From DASQZT01 sp963728965 (GTDB lineage Bacteria > Acidobacteriota > Terriglobia > Bryobacterales > Bryobacteraceae), in the NCBI GenBank assembly GCA_963728965.1, contig CAVSMH010000006.1:434001-498000 (forward strand): a stretch of 64,000 bases of DNA, read 5' to 3'. The translations under genes were made by a program, and so were the position numbers. Positions 7,935 to 15,839 of this stretch are shown here, in pieces (the first letter of the stretch is position 1; each line of letters begins with the position of its first letter). Under the pieces are notes generated by a model. That model searched no databases and had not been told where the DNA came from. It worked only from the letters and a program-made list of their open reading frames with translations.

Positions 7935-8235
7935 AAAAATCAGTTTTTGAAGCGGTTGACTCGTTGTTGGCCTTGGTCAGCTTATGAGCCCTACCCTAGC
8001 TGTATGGAGTATAGGGCACTCCCAGAACTAAAGTCAGTTTTTGAGGAAGGTTTGGGTTGCTGTTGGCCTTGGCGTTGACTTTGGTTAGCTGATGACTCTA
8101 ACCCTGCCCGACTTGTTGAATTAGAGCGTTCGCGGAACAAAGTCAGTGTTACAGCTGCAGGTTGTCCGCTTGTTGGCCTTAACTTTGGTGAGGTACTTGG
8201 TCTAATCCGTCCTTAACTTTATGGAGTATAGGCAT
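7935..8235 (+). repeat. Three tandem ~100-base repeats with a covarying hairpin (candidate structured RNA array)
   Basis: Three diverged copies begin near 7935, 8030 and 8139. All share GTTGGCCTT at 7966-7974, 8062-8070 and 8172-8180. The entry motif AAAGTCAG is clear in copies 2 and 3 and reduced in copy 1. Copies 1 and 3 share TATGGAGTATAGG (8003-8015, 8220-8232). At the same place each copy can form a stem whose sequence differs but whose pairing is kept: GCCCTA/TAGGGC (7988-7993, 8012-8017), CTCTAA/TTAGAG (8096-8101, 8121-8126) and GTCTA/TAGGC with one G-U (8200-8204, 8229-8233). Copy 2 also has AAAGTCA/TGACTTT enclosing the GTTGGCC motif, and copy 3 has a shorter AAAGT/ACTTT version. Compensatory change implies an RNA or DNA structure under selection. 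It ends about 45 bases before the acyltransferase start, so it could be tandem small RNAs or a structured leader. Confidence 0.6.
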
Positions 8236-8278
8236 GAAGTCGCTTTTCGTTTAGAATTCAGCTAGCAGAGGAAGAACT

Positions 8279-9184
8279 TTGACCCTCCACTACCAATCAG
8301 ATATCAAGACCTCTTTAGGTGGTAAGGCGAGTGTTACCGCAATGGCACCGCCCCAGAGCGACCTCAGATTATTGATCCTGGCTCCTCCACAGGCAACGAT
8401 CCCCTTGGATTTCAAGACCGTCGACTGCCACGCTGAACGGCACGCAATGCTGCTCGCCCAAATGCAGCGGGTACGGGGAAAAATCTATTTCGATGACGGC
8501 GCCATCCAGTCTCGCGAACTTACCGGCGACGGGCGCCACGTCCAGGCCATTGACAGAGACAGTTGGCATTTGCTCGCGTTGAACCGGGCAGGCAAAATCT
8601 GCGGGTGTGTCCGCTACTTCTCCCATCCGTCCACTACCTCATTTCAAGAGTTATGGGTCCAAAAATCTGCGATTGCCCGGTCTCCGGAATGGGGGCCGAG
8701 TTTCCGCATCGCGGTTGAAGCCGACCTTCGCCGCGCGAACCATCGCGACGTCGCCTTCGTGGAGGTTGGCGGCTGGGCCATTACGCCCGAACGCAGATGC
8801 TCCCCGGAAGCTCTGCGTACGGCCTTGTCCACGTATAGCATGGCTCGCGTTCTCGGCGGCTGTATCGGAATCACCACGGCAACCGTGAGGCACTGCTCTT
8901 CTTCGATTCTCCGCCGCATCGGAGGCGCATCGCTCGAAGGGCCGGATGGCGAGGTGCCGCCGTATTACGACCCGCAATATGGATGTGAGATGGAGGTTCT
9001 TCGGTTCGATTCGGAACGTCCCGCCTCGCGGTTCATGACGATGATCGACCGGCTTTGCTCTGACATAACCAGGATCCCCGTTATCTGTGAGAGTGCGCGG
9101 CGCTGGTTTTGGTCCCACATGCCGGCACACAACAGCTTTGCCTTTGGCGACGCCGTTTTCGGCAGTGCCCTGCAAAGCGCCTGA
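8279..9184 (+). CDS. GNAT/autoinducer-synthase-like acyltransferase
   Basis: A 301-residue protein, or 280 residues if translation begins at ATG 8342. The TTG at 8279 has AGAGGA at 8267-8272, which supports it. The central region has the layout of acyl-homoserine-lactone synthases and N-acyl amino acid synthases (FeeM type): an acidic/aromatic segment, then DSWHLLAL, then KICGCVRYF as the central GNAT strand. A VEVGGWAITPERR segment precedes a helix with MARVLGG. PEP-CTERM/exosortase-associated acyltransferases share this fold. It would transfer an acyl group, possibly to an amino acid or signal precursor. It is preceded by the tandem repeat array and followed by a membrane protein and a flavoprotein on the same strand. 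The assignment rests on motif layout only and is moderate. Confidence 0.5.
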   Translation: MTLHYQSDIKTSLGGKASVTAMAPPQSDLRLLILAPPQATIPLDFKTVDCHAERHAMLLAQMQRVRGKIYFDDGAIQSRELTGDGRHVQAIDRDSWHLLALNRAGKICGCVRYFSHPSTTSFQELWVQKSAIARSPEWGPSFRIAVEADLRRANHRDVAFVEVGGWAITPERRCSPEALRTALSTYSMARVLGGCIGITTATVRHCSSSILRRIGGASLEGPDGEVPPYYDPQYGCEMEVLRFDSERPASRFMTMIDRLCSDITRIPVICESARRWFWSHMPAHNSFAFGDAVFGSALQSA

Positions 9185-9482
9185 TCAGCCGTTCGATTCC
9201 TGGAAGCTAAGTCACTGGAATCGACTAATGTGCGGTGACGTGTTACGCTGGATGAAATAGACAAGTGAGCGCCGCGTGCGAACTCTGCGACGCCTTTGCT
9301 TGTGCAGTGCGATGAGCTTTGAAAGCTGTTCCCAGCCGATGATTTCCCGCCCCGACCGGGGTGTGTGCCCCTGCGCGATCAATTGCGCCGTCAATCGCAG
9401 CCTCAGCCGAAGACTGTTCACGTTTCTCTACCCCCAAGCCTGCGGCCGGAAGCGCGCCGCAACGCGCTCGGACCCTTCCCGG
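9185..9482. other. Intergenic or N-terminal extension region
   Basis: The frame of the downstream membrane protein is open back to 9276, but the translated 69 residues (Cys/Ser/Arg-rich) do not look like an export signal or a domain. I treat the stretch as probably untranslated. No promoter or terminator was recognised. Confidence 0.3.
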
Positions 9483-10016
9483 ATGACGCTCACTGCCGTG
9501 CTGGCGATTGCGGCCTTGGCCGCCGGAGTGGCCGGAGCGGAGACCGTTGCGTTGCGTTTGACGCTCGTAGTGTTCGCCGTTGCCATCGCCTCCTGGGCGG
9601 TAGTTCTCCACTTCAGTGCGGGCATGCCGATGCCCTTGGCGCTCGCGATTGTGGCGATCCAGGCGTCCACATTAGCGGTTCTTTACGCCGGCGCGGCGAC
9701 CCCCGCCGGCCACTCGTGGGAGGGTGGGCTGGCGCGTGGCCTGGCCATCGCCAATTTCGTTTTCTGGGGTTCGCGCCCGCTGTTTTGGACTCGCAACCGG
9801 AGCCCGATACGATTGGTTTTGGACGCAGCGCTGGTGGGAATCCTGGGCGCGCACTGCGTCGCGCAGATCGGGCTCCTCATCTCGCTTCGTTCCTTCGAAC
9901 TTCTCGCCGGATACTGCGGTGTTGCAAGCGGATTGGCGCTGCTTTGTTTCGTGGGAAAGCAGCGGCTCGGCAGGCCACGCGGATGGTTCGAAGCGGGGTA
10001 CCTCACGACGATCTGA
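9483..10016 (+). CDS. Small polytopic membrane protein of unknown function
   Basis: Predicted 177-residue protein with about six hydrophobic segments (near residues 3-22, 24-46, 48-70, 80-97, 112-138 and 145-163), so probably integral to the inner membrane. The start at ATG 9483 is chosen because membrane-protein character begins there; the frame is open further upstream, to 9276. No strong ribosome site precedes it. It lies 42 bases upstream of the flavoprotein on the same strand and is likely co-transcribed with it. I do not recognise a family. A second overlapping frame (9365-10075) is open but has no membrane pattern or domain and is less likely to be coding. Confidence 0.55.
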   Translation: MTLTAVLAIAALAAGVAGAETVALRLTLVVFAVAIASWAVVLHFSAGMPMPLALAIVAIQASTLAVLYAGAATPAGHSWEGGLARGLAIANFVFWGSRPLFWTRNRSPIRLVLDAALVGILGAHCVAQIGLLISLRSFELLAGYCGVASGLALLCFVGKQRLGRPRGWFEAGYLTTI

Positions 10017-10058
10017 CCGGTACGGTCGCGGCCCATGCCGGATCCAAGGAAAGCAACC

Positions 10059-11636
10059 ATGGACGGATTGAATAGCGCCTTAGGCGAATGGCGGCAGTTG
10101 TTGCCGCCCGACGCCGTGCTTACGGGGGAAATGCTGGACCATTACCGGCCGAACTGCCTCGGGCTGGACCGCGTGATCCCGGCAGTTCTGATGGCTGGGA
10201 GCGAAGAAGACGTGACCCGGATCGTGCGTATCGCGGCGCGCTGCCGGGTGCCGCTCTATGCCATCAGCACCGGACACAATTGGGGTTACGGCAGTGCCGT
10301 TCCGCCGGTCGATAACTGCGTCATCGTGGACCTTTCGCGCATGAACCGAATTACCGGAATGGATGCGGAACTTGGGTTGATCACCCTGGAACCCGGCGTC
10401 ACCCAAAAGCAGCTCTCGGACTATTTTCGCTCCTCTAATTTCGATTTCTTTGTGCCCACCACCGGCGCCGGCCCCACTGCCAGCATCGTTGGGAACGCGC
10501 TGGAGCGCGGGTTTGGCATGACCCCCGAAAGGGACCACTTCAGTGCGGTCACATCCCTTCGGGCCGTGCTTCCGAGCGGTGAGATCTACCGGCCAGTGAT
10601 GTCCGAATTGGGGGCATCTGTCGCCGATGGCGTCTACAAGTGGGGAATCGGGCCGTATCTCGACGGCCTGTTCACCCAGGGCAACTTCGGCATCGTCACT
10701 TCCATGCAGATCTCGCTCGTGCGGCGGCCGGAACATATCGAGGTCTTTGCGTTTACGCAAAAAGACGCCGCTCAGTTTGTCAAGCTGGTGGAAGCCTGCA
10801 GGGAGTTGTTTCATGACCTCCGCGGGCCGATCGGGTCGGTCAAGTTCATCAATCAGCGGCAGGTGGAGATGACGATCGGCACGCGCGAATTAGGCGTCGG
10901 CCTGAAGGCCGATTTTGCCTGGATGGGATTTGGCGTCGTGCACTGCAAGCGATCCTTGATCCGCCCCATCCGCGCCGCCATTCGTCAGGCGCTCGTGCCC
11001 CACACCTCGCGCCTGGTCTTCATTAACAAGCACCGGCTGAAACTGTTGAAGCGCCTTAGCCGGATCATGCCAAGCTGGTTAACCGGGGCCCTGGCCGGTC
11101 CCGTCGAGCGTTTCGAACATCTGCTCGAAATCGTCAACGGCGTGCCCCGCAGCCTGGAACTTCGGCTCGCCTACCTGCATGTGCCATTCCATCCCGAAAA
11201 GGAAACCATGGATCCCGTGCGCGAAGGCGTGGGTATCATCTGGTACGCTCCCGTAATCCCGCTCAAGGGCGAAACTGTGGGCCGGATGATCGCCATGATC
11301 AAGCAGACCTTGGAGGAACACTCCTTCGGCTCGGCAATGTCCATCACGACTCTTTCCGAGAAATGCGGCATCGGCGTAATCCCGATCATCTACAAGCGGC
11401 CCGAGGAGAAGGATCGTGCGCACCAGTGCTTCCGCGAACTGTGGCACCGTGGCATTGAGATTGGCTGCCACCCCTACCGCATCAACATCGCCGCCATGCC
11501 GGAGATGACCGAGAGTCGCGACTCGGTCTTCTGGGCGACCGTCGCCGCCCTCCAATCGGCAATGGATCCCCACGGGATTCTCTCGCCGGGCCGGTACAAC
11601 CGCAGGGTGACAGACGCCGTCCCCGTCGTGAATTAA
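10059..11636 (+). CDS. VAO/4-cresol dehydrogenase-type FAD oxidoreductase
   Basis: A 525-residue flavoprotein of the vanillyl-alcohol oxidase/4-cresol dehydrogenase family. The PCMH-type FAD-binding domain covers roughly residues 30-220, with ISTGHNWGYGSAVPP, VIVDLSRMNRI, TTGAGPTASIVGNALERG and the conserved QGNFGIVTSM near its end. The cap/substrate domain follows. ATG 10059 is favoured because AAGGA lies eight bases upstream; ATG 10035 is an alternative. Family members oxidise phenolic or benzylic alcohols through covalently or tightly bound FAD. No signal peptide is seen, unlike periplasmic p-cresol methylhydroxylase, and no cytochrome subunit adjoins it, so an oxidase or another acceptor is likely. 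Upstream neighbours are a membrane protein and an acyltransferase. The substrate is not predictable. Confidence 0.85.
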   Translation: MDGLNSALGEWRQLLPPDAVLTGEMLDHYRPNCLGLDRVIPAVLMAGSEEDVTRIVRIAARCRVPLYAISTGHNWGYGSAVPPVDNCVIVDLSRMNRITGMDAELGLITLEPGVTQKQLSDYFRSSNFDFFVPTTGAGPTASIVGNALERGFGMTPERDHFSAVTSLRAVLPSGEIYRPVMSELGASVADGVYKWGIGPYLDGLFTQGNFGIVTSMQISLVRRPEHIEVFAFTQKDAAQFVKLVEACRELFHDLRGPIGSVKFINQRQVEMTIGTRELGVGLKADFAWMGFGVVHCKRSLIRPIRAAIRQALVPHTSRLVFINKHRLKLLKRLSRIMPSWLTGALAGPVERFEHLLEIVNGVPRSLELRLAYLHVPFHPEKETMDPVREGVGIIWYAPVIPLKGETVGRMIAMIKQTLEEHSFGSAMSITTLSEKCGIGVIPIIYKRPEEKDRAHQCFRELWHRGIEIGCHPYRINIAAMPEMTESRDSVFWATVAALQSAMDPHGILSPGRYNRRVTDAVPVVN

Positions 11637-11717
11637 TTCTGCCTATCCGGCTCGGTGACCGGGGCGTTCGGTATGCCATTTTTAGTGAAAACCGGGGGAT
11701 AGCCCAGGGACTGGGAT

Positions 11718-11747
11718 TTGACAACAGACCTCCCAAGCCGGTAGTCT
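11718..11747 (+). promoter_or_regulatory. Probable promoter of rplM-rpsI
   Basis: A perfect -35 TTGACA lies at 11718-11723. The -10 candidate TAGTCT at 11742-11747, after an 18-base spacer, matches consensus at three of six positions. A start near 11754 leaves about 30 bases before the rplM ATG. The position fits an independent ribosomal-protein transcript; the -10 is weak. Confidence 0.45.
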
Positions 11748-11785
11748 AAATGTTTTGGATCTGAAGAGTTGGAGACGTGTGTTCA

Positions 11786-12235
11786 ATGAGTACCGAGTTC
11801 CCTTCCAAGAACGCCATTTCCCGTCGATGGCATGTGATCGACGCGGAGGATCTGGTTTTGGGCAAGCTTGCCAGCAAAGCAGCCATGCTGCTGATGGGTA
11901 AGGCAAAACCCTCCTATACGCCGTTCCTGGATACCGGCGATCACGTGATCGTCATCAACGCGAGCAAGGTCCGGCTCACTGGCCGGAAAGAAGAAAACAA
12001 GGTTTACCGCCGTTTCACCGGTTACCCCGGTGGCTTGGTCGAGACCAGCATCCGTCGGGTGCGCGAAACCAGGCCGGCGCGCATTGTGGAAGACGCCATT
12101 CGTGGCATGCTCCCCAAGACCAAGCTGGGCAAACAGATGTTCCGGAAACTGAAAGTCTATGCGGGCGACCGGCACCCGCACGCAGCGCAGAAACCGGTTG
12201 CGCTGGTGATGAAAAGCAGGAAGGTACAAGCTTAG
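11786..12235 (+). CDS. rplM: 50S ribosomal protein L13
   Basis: A 149-residue L13 of the large ribosomal subunit. Diagnostic segments include RRWHVIDAEDLVLGKLAS, the KAKPSYTPFLDTGDHVIVINA region and GMLPKTKLGKQMFRKLKVYAG with HPHAAQKP near the C-terminus. The ATG at 11786 has GGAG at 11771-11774 (11 bases away). A GTG at 11777 would leave almost no space to that site. The gene is the first of the rplM-rpsI pair, whose order is conserved across bacteria. The stop codon overlaps the rpsI start by one base, indicating translational coupling. Confidence 0.97.
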   Translation: MSTEFPSKNAISRRWHVIDAEDLVLGKLASKAAMLLMGKAKPSYTPFLDTGDHVIVINASKVRLTGRKEENKVYRRFTGYPGGLVETSIRRVRETRPARIVEDAIRGMLPKTKLGKQMFRKLKVYAGDRHPHAAQKPVALVMKSRKVQA

Positions 12236-12633
12236 TGGCAGCGACGATTGTGCAGTATTTGGGTACCGGCCGCCGCAAGAGATCGGTGGCCCGGGTATTC
12301 TTACGGCCCGGTAAGGGTGAGATCAAGGTCAACAACCGACCGTTCGAGAATTATTTCCCGACAGAAAGCTCGCGAGCCCTGGTCCGGCAGCCCCTGGCTG
12401 CGACCGAGACCATCGAGAAATTCGATCTGTTGATTCTGGCGGACGGCGGCGGCGTGGCCGGCCAGGCGGGCGCGGCCCGCTTGGGCATTTCCCGAGCCCT
12501 GATAGAATTCAATGCGGAACTGCGGTCCCGGCTGAAGAAGCTCGGCTTTTTGACCCGCGACCCGCGCGCGCACGAACGGAAGAAATACGGCCAGAAGGGC
12601 GCCCGCAAACGGTTCCAGTTCTCCAAACGCTAG
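12235..12633 (+). CDS. rpsI: 30S ribosomal protein S9
   Basis: A 132-residue S9 with the family opening YLGTGRRKRSVARVFLRPG, the GQAGAARLGISRAL helix and the conserved C-terminal tail KKYGQKGARKRFQFSKR. The terminal Lys-Arg reaches the ribosomal P site near tRNA. It starts at a GTG at 12235 whose first base is the last base of the rplM stop codon, so it is probably read by coupling. The normal bacterial length supports a complete gene. Confidence 0.97.
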   Translation: MAATIVQYLGTGRRKRSVARVFLRPGKGEIKVNNRPFENYFPTESSRALVRQPLAATETIEKFDLLILADGGGVAGQAGAARLGISRALIEFNAELRSRLKKLGFLTRDPRAHERKKYGQKGARKRFQFSKR

Positions 12634-12641
12634 CCGGCGTG

Positions 12642-12662
12642 CCGGCGGCTCCGTGCCGCCGG
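12642..12662 (+). terminator. GC-rich hairpin after rpsI
   Basis: CCGGCGGC at 12642-12649 pairs with GCCGCCGG at 12655-12662 with a five-base loop, nine bases after the rpsI stop. Only a short TTTT run occurs about 10 bases later, so termination may be weak or partial. Confidence 0.5.
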
Positions 12663-12759
12663 TGTCCCGGGTTTTACCGACAGTCTTCCGGTTCGCTCGC
12701 GCGGCGCAAATTTCGCTTCGGAACGCGTTGCTCGGCGAAAGAGACGCGGAAGGCTTCCA

Positions 12760-12777
12760 GAGGGACGTTTTTCCCTC
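12760..12777 (+). promoter_or_regulatory. Hairpin in the rpsB leader
   Basis: GAGGGA at 12760-12765 pairs with TCCCTC at 12772-12777 around a six-base loop, eight bases before the rpsB ribosome site. Ribosomal protein S2 is known to control its own operon in some bacteria. A leader structure here would fit that, but only the pairing is seen. Confidence 0.35.
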
Positions 12778-12796
12778 AATCTGACGAGGAGGTAGT

Positions 12797-13711
12797 TTGC
12801 CCGCAATATCGATGAAGGAATTGCTCGAAGCTGGCGTTCACTTCGGGCACCAGACCAAGCGCTGGAATCCGAAGATGAAAGAGTACATCTTCGGCGAACG
12901 CAACGGCATTTACATTATCGACCTTCAAAAAACGCTCAAGATGTTCAAAGACGCCGCCCGGTTCGTGGGCGAGATGGCAGCCCAGGGCAAGAATGTGCTC
13001 TTCGTGGGGACCAAGCGCCAGGCCCAGGAAGCCATCGCCGAAGAGGCCACCCGCTGTCAGATGTTCTACGTCAACCAGCGCTGGCTGGGTGGTCTGCTCA
13101 CCAACATGATGACCGTGCAGAAGTCGATCAAACGGCTCAAGGACCTGGAGGCTATGGCTTCGGTGGAAGGCGGCTACGCCGGGCGTCCCAAAAAGGAAGT
13201 CATCCGGCTGGAGCGCGAGAGGAAACATCTCGATCAAAACCTCGCCGGGATCAAGGATATGCCCGGCCTCCCCGAAGTGCTGTTCGTGATCGATTCCAAC
13301 AAGGAAGGCATCGCCGTCAAGGAGGCGCGCCGCCTGGGCATTCCGGTCGTGGCGATCGTCGATACCAACTGCGATCCGGACGAAGTCGATTATGTGATCC
13401 CCGGCAACGACGACGCGCTGCGTGCCATCCGGCTGTTCGCCAGCAAGATTGCCGACGCTGTCATCGAAGGGCGTTCGCTGGCGACTGAACAGGACTTCAC
13501 CGCGGACAAGATCGTGACCGAAGAAGCGGCGCCGGAAGAGGGCATGCTCGAATATACCGAGTATGTCGATCCCAAATATGCCGAAAAGATCATGGCCGAA
13601 AGCTTGAGCATGGAAGCAGAGCCGGCTTCGGTTTCGCAGCGCAAAGGCCCCGCATCCGAAAAGGCCGAGCCGGCGACGGAGCCGGTCGTTGCCAAAGAGG
13701 GCGGAGACTAA
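12797..13711 (+). CDS. rpsB: 30S ribosomal protein S2
   Basis: A 304-residue S2. Family segments are clear: ISMKELLEAGVHFGHQTKRW at the N-terminus, KNVLFVGTKRQAQEAI, CQMFYVNQRWLGGLLTN and GIPVVAIVDTNCDPDEVDY. The start is an uncommon TTG at 12797, with a strong GAGGAGG ribosome site at 12786-12792. The first ATG (12812) would be 19 bases from that site and would cut the conserved N-terminus. The last 60 or so residues form a Glu/Pro/Ala/Lys-rich acidic tail beyond the usual S2 core. It leads the rpsB-tsf-pyrH-frr block, whose order is conserved in most bacteria. Confidence 0.97.
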   Translation: MPAISMKELLEAGVHFGHQTKRWNPKMKEYIFGERNGIYIIDLQKTLKMFKDAARFVGEMAAQGKNVLFVGTKRQAQEAIAEEATRCQMFYVNQRWLGGLLTNMMTVQKSIKRLKDLEAMASVEGGYAGRPKKEVIRLERERKHLDQNLAGIKDMPGLPEVLFVIDSNKEGIAVKEARRLGIPVVAIVDTNCDPDEVDYVIPGNDDALRAIRLFASKIADAVIEGRSLATEQDFTADKIVTEEAAPEEGMLEYTEYVDPKYAEKIMAESLSMEAEPASVSQRKGPASEKAEPATEPVVAKEGGD

Positions 13712-13797
13712 CAAGCAGCGGGCCGGCCGGACGCCTGCCCCTACACTCGAAGTGGGTGAGCACATGCCTCGCCCGCCAATCCAGGAATTGAGCAATT

Positions 13798-14433
13798 ATG
13801 GCGGACATTACCGCGGCACAAGTGAAAGACCTGCGCGACCGCACGGGCGCAGGCATGATGGAATGCAAACGGGCGCTCGTGGAGGCCAAGGGCGATCCCG
13901 GTGAAGCCGAGGTCCTCTTGCGCAAATGGGGACTTTCCTCGGCCGGCAAGAAATCCGGACGGGCCACCCGGCAGGGACTGATCGGTTCGTATATCCATGC
14001 CGGCGGCCAGCTCGGCGTGATGGTCGAGGTGAACTGCGAATCGGATTTCGTGGCGCGCACCGACGATTTCCAGGAGCTGGTTCACGACGTCGCCATGCAC
14101 GTGGCCGCCGCCGATCCACGGTACTTGCGGCGCGAAGACGTGCCACCCGCCGTGCTGGAGAAGGAAAAGGAGATCGCCCGCGAGCGCGCGCTCAACGAAG
14201 GCAAACCGGAAAGAGTCCTCGATCGCATTGTCGAGGGCCGGATCAGCAAATTCTACGAAGAGGTTTGCCTGCTCGATCAGCCGTTCGTCAAGGAGGCCAC
14301 CCTGACGATCGACCAGATCGTGAAACACAAGATCGCCAAACTCGGCGAGAATATCTCCATCGCACGTTTCGTCCGCTTCAAGGTGGGTGATGTCGCCGCC
14401 GCCGAGGCCGGGCGCGACGGCTCCGGTGCGTAA
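13798..14433 (+). CDS. tsf: Elongation factor Ts
   Basis: A 211-residue EF-Ts, the guanine-nucleotide exchange factor for EF-Tu. It has the N-terminal UBA-like domain (VKDLRDRTGAGMMECKRAL), the signature VNCESDFVARTDDFQELV near residue 80, and a conserved C-terminal core ending in GENISIARFVRFKVGD. The length matches the short EF-Ts form, with one core subdomain reduced compared with the roughly 280-residue E. coli protein. It lies 86 bases after rpsB and six bases before pyrH and is almost certainly in the same operon. Confidence 0.96.
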   Translation: MADITAAQVKDLRDRTGAGMMECKRALVEAKGDPGEAEVLLRKWGLSSAGKKSGRATRQGLIGSYIHAGGQLGVMVEVNCESDFVARTDDFQELVHDVAMHVAAADPRYLRREDVPPAVLEKEKEIARERALNEGKPERVLDRIVEGRISKFYEEVCLLDQPFVKEATLTIDQIVKHKIAKLGENISIARFVRFKVGDVAAAEAGRDGSGA

Positions 14434-14439
14434 CCGGCA

Positions 14440-15147
14440 ATGCCCGGTTACCGGCGAATTCTGCTGAAGCTCAGCGGCGAGGTCCTCGCCGGCGGCGCTC
14501 CCTTTGGCATCGACGCCGACAGGGTCCACAGCCTGGCGGTCGAAGTAGCCGAGGTCGCATCCAAGAGCGTCGAGATCGGAATTGTGGTGGGCGGCGGCAA
14601 CATCTTCCGCGGGGTGGCGGCCGCCGCCCGCCAGATGGACCGGGTCACCGCCGATCACATGGGTATGCTGGCTACCGTCATCAACTCCCTGGCACTGTCG
14701 GACGCCCTCGAGCGCATCGGCATGCCTACGCGCGTCATGAGCGCCATCGAAATGCACCAGGTGGCCGAGCCGTACATCCGTCGCCGCGCCATCCGGCACC
14801 TGGAGAAACGGCGCGTCGTGATCTTCGCCGCCGGCACCTCCAATCCATACTTTTCCACCGACACCGCCGCCACCCTGCGCGCGCTCGAAATCAACGCCGA
14901 AATCATCGCCAAGGCCACCCGCGTGGACGGAGTCTACGACCGCGATCCCCTCAAATTCCCCGAGGCCGTCAAATACGCCGAAATCAGCTACCTCGAGGTG
15001 CTGTCGCGCGCCCTGGGGGTCATGGATGCGACGGCCGTGGCAATGTGCCGCGATAACAACCTCCCCATTATCGTTTTCAACCTGAACACCACTGGCAATA
15101 TAATGCGAATGTCGATGGGCGAAGCCGTCGGCACGACGATCCACTAG
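14440..15147 (+). CDS. pyrH: UMP kinase
   Basis: A 235-residue UMP kinase that phosphorylates UMP to UDP in pyrimidine nucleotide synthesis. It belongs to the amino-acid-kinase fold. Visible motifs are the phosphate-binding N-terminus LLKLSGEVLAGG, the glycine-rich IGIVVGGGNIFRG, ATVINSLALSDALERIG, the nucleotide-site segment VVIFAAGTSNPYFSTDTAATLRAL and TRVDGVYDRDP. The start at ATG 14440 is six bases after the tsf stop. It is allosterically regulated by GTP and UTP in most bacteria. Complete and of normal length. Confidence 0.96.
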   Translation: MPGYRRILLKLSGEVLAGGAPFGIDADRVHSLAVEVAEVASKSVEIGIVVGGGNIFRGVAAAARQMDRVTADHMGMLATVINSLALSDALERIGMPTRVMSAIEMHQVAEPYIRRRAIRHLEKRRVVIFAAGTSNPYFSTDTAATLRALEINAEIIAKATRVDGVYDRDPLKFPEAVKYAEISYLEVLSRALGVMDATAVAMCRDNNLPIIVFNLNTTGNIMRMSMGEAVGTTIH

Positions 15148-15169
15148 CCGCTTTCCGGAGACTCTGCAT

Positions 15170-15775
15170 ATGAAGACTGAACAGCCAGCAGCACCCAGCG
15201 GTCCATCGTTCAACTCGATTAAGGAAGTTGAAGCCGCCCTGAAGACCCGCATGGAAAAGGCTCTATCGGATTTGCAGCATGATATGGCCGCCATCCGCAC
15301 CGGGCGTGCCTCGCTCGGAATTCTGGATCACATCCGCGTCGATTACTACGGTACTCCGACGCCGTTGAATCAGATCGCAAACCTCCATGTTCCCGAGCCG
15401 GCGCTCATCACCATCCAGCCGTGGGATGTCTCGCAGATCGGCCCGATCGAACGGGCCATCCGCACCTCCGACCTCGGCTTGAATCCGGCCAATGACGGCA
15501 AGATCATCCGGCTGCCCATTCCCCCTCTGACCGAGGAGCGCCGCAAGGAGCTCGTCAAGAGATTGCACGCCGCCGCGGAACACCATCGCGTGGCGGTCAG
15601 GAACATCCGGCGGGACGGCAATGAAGCCTGCAAGAGGCTGTTGAAGGACAAAAAGATCACCGAGGACGACGATAAGCGGGCCCATGACGAAATTCAGAAG
15701 TTGACCGACGGCTACATGGACAAGATCGACCAGGCGTCCAAGACCAAGGAAAAAGAGATCATGGAGATCCGGTAA
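15170..15775 (+). CDS. frr: Ribosome recycling factor
   Basis: A 201-residue RRF, which with EF-G splits post-termination ribosomes. Family segments are AIRTGRASLGILDHIRVDYYGT, PLNQIANLHVPEPALITIQPWD and RRKELVKRLHAAAEHHRVAVRNIRRD. The first 16 residues are a Gly/Pro/Ser/Ala-rich extension compared with the usual 185-residue protein. The start at ATG 15170 has CCGGAG upstream. It is the last gene of the rpsB-tsf-pyrH-frr set, 22 bases after pyrH. Confidence 0.96.
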   Translation: MKTEQPAAPSGPSFNSIKEVEAALKTRMEKALSDLQHDMAAIRTGRASLGILDHIRVDYYGTPTPLNQIANLHVPEPALITIQPWDVSQIGPIERAIRTSDLGLNPANDGKIIRLPIPPLTEERRKELVKRLHAAAEHHRVAVRNIRRDGNEACKRLLKDKKITEDDDKRAHDEIQKLTDGYMDKIDQASKTKEKEIMEIR

Positions 15776-15788
15776 AACGCCAATCGGA

Positions 15789-15817
15789 TTCACATCTCGG
15801 AAACTAGGGTCTATAAT
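15789..15817 (+). promoter_or_regulatory. Sigma70-type promoter
   Basis: TTCACA at 15789-15794 (five of six matches) and a perfect TATAAT at 15812-15817 are 17 bases apart. Transcription would start near 15824, at or just ahead of the AGGAGG ribosome site at 15824-15829, so the leader would be very short. It drives the small membrane protein gene at 15840. Confidence 0.6.
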
Positions 15818-15839
15818 ACGGGCAGGAGGCTGGCTTCCC

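Noticed and set aside
7935..8235. Tandem repeats considered as CRISPR array
   Set aside because: Units are about 100 bases, diverged throughout, and not separated by unique spacers of constant length.
9365..10075. Alternative frame over the small membrane protein
   Set aside because: Its translation is Arg/Asp-rich without membrane segments or family likeness; the other frame shows clear hydrophobic periodicity.
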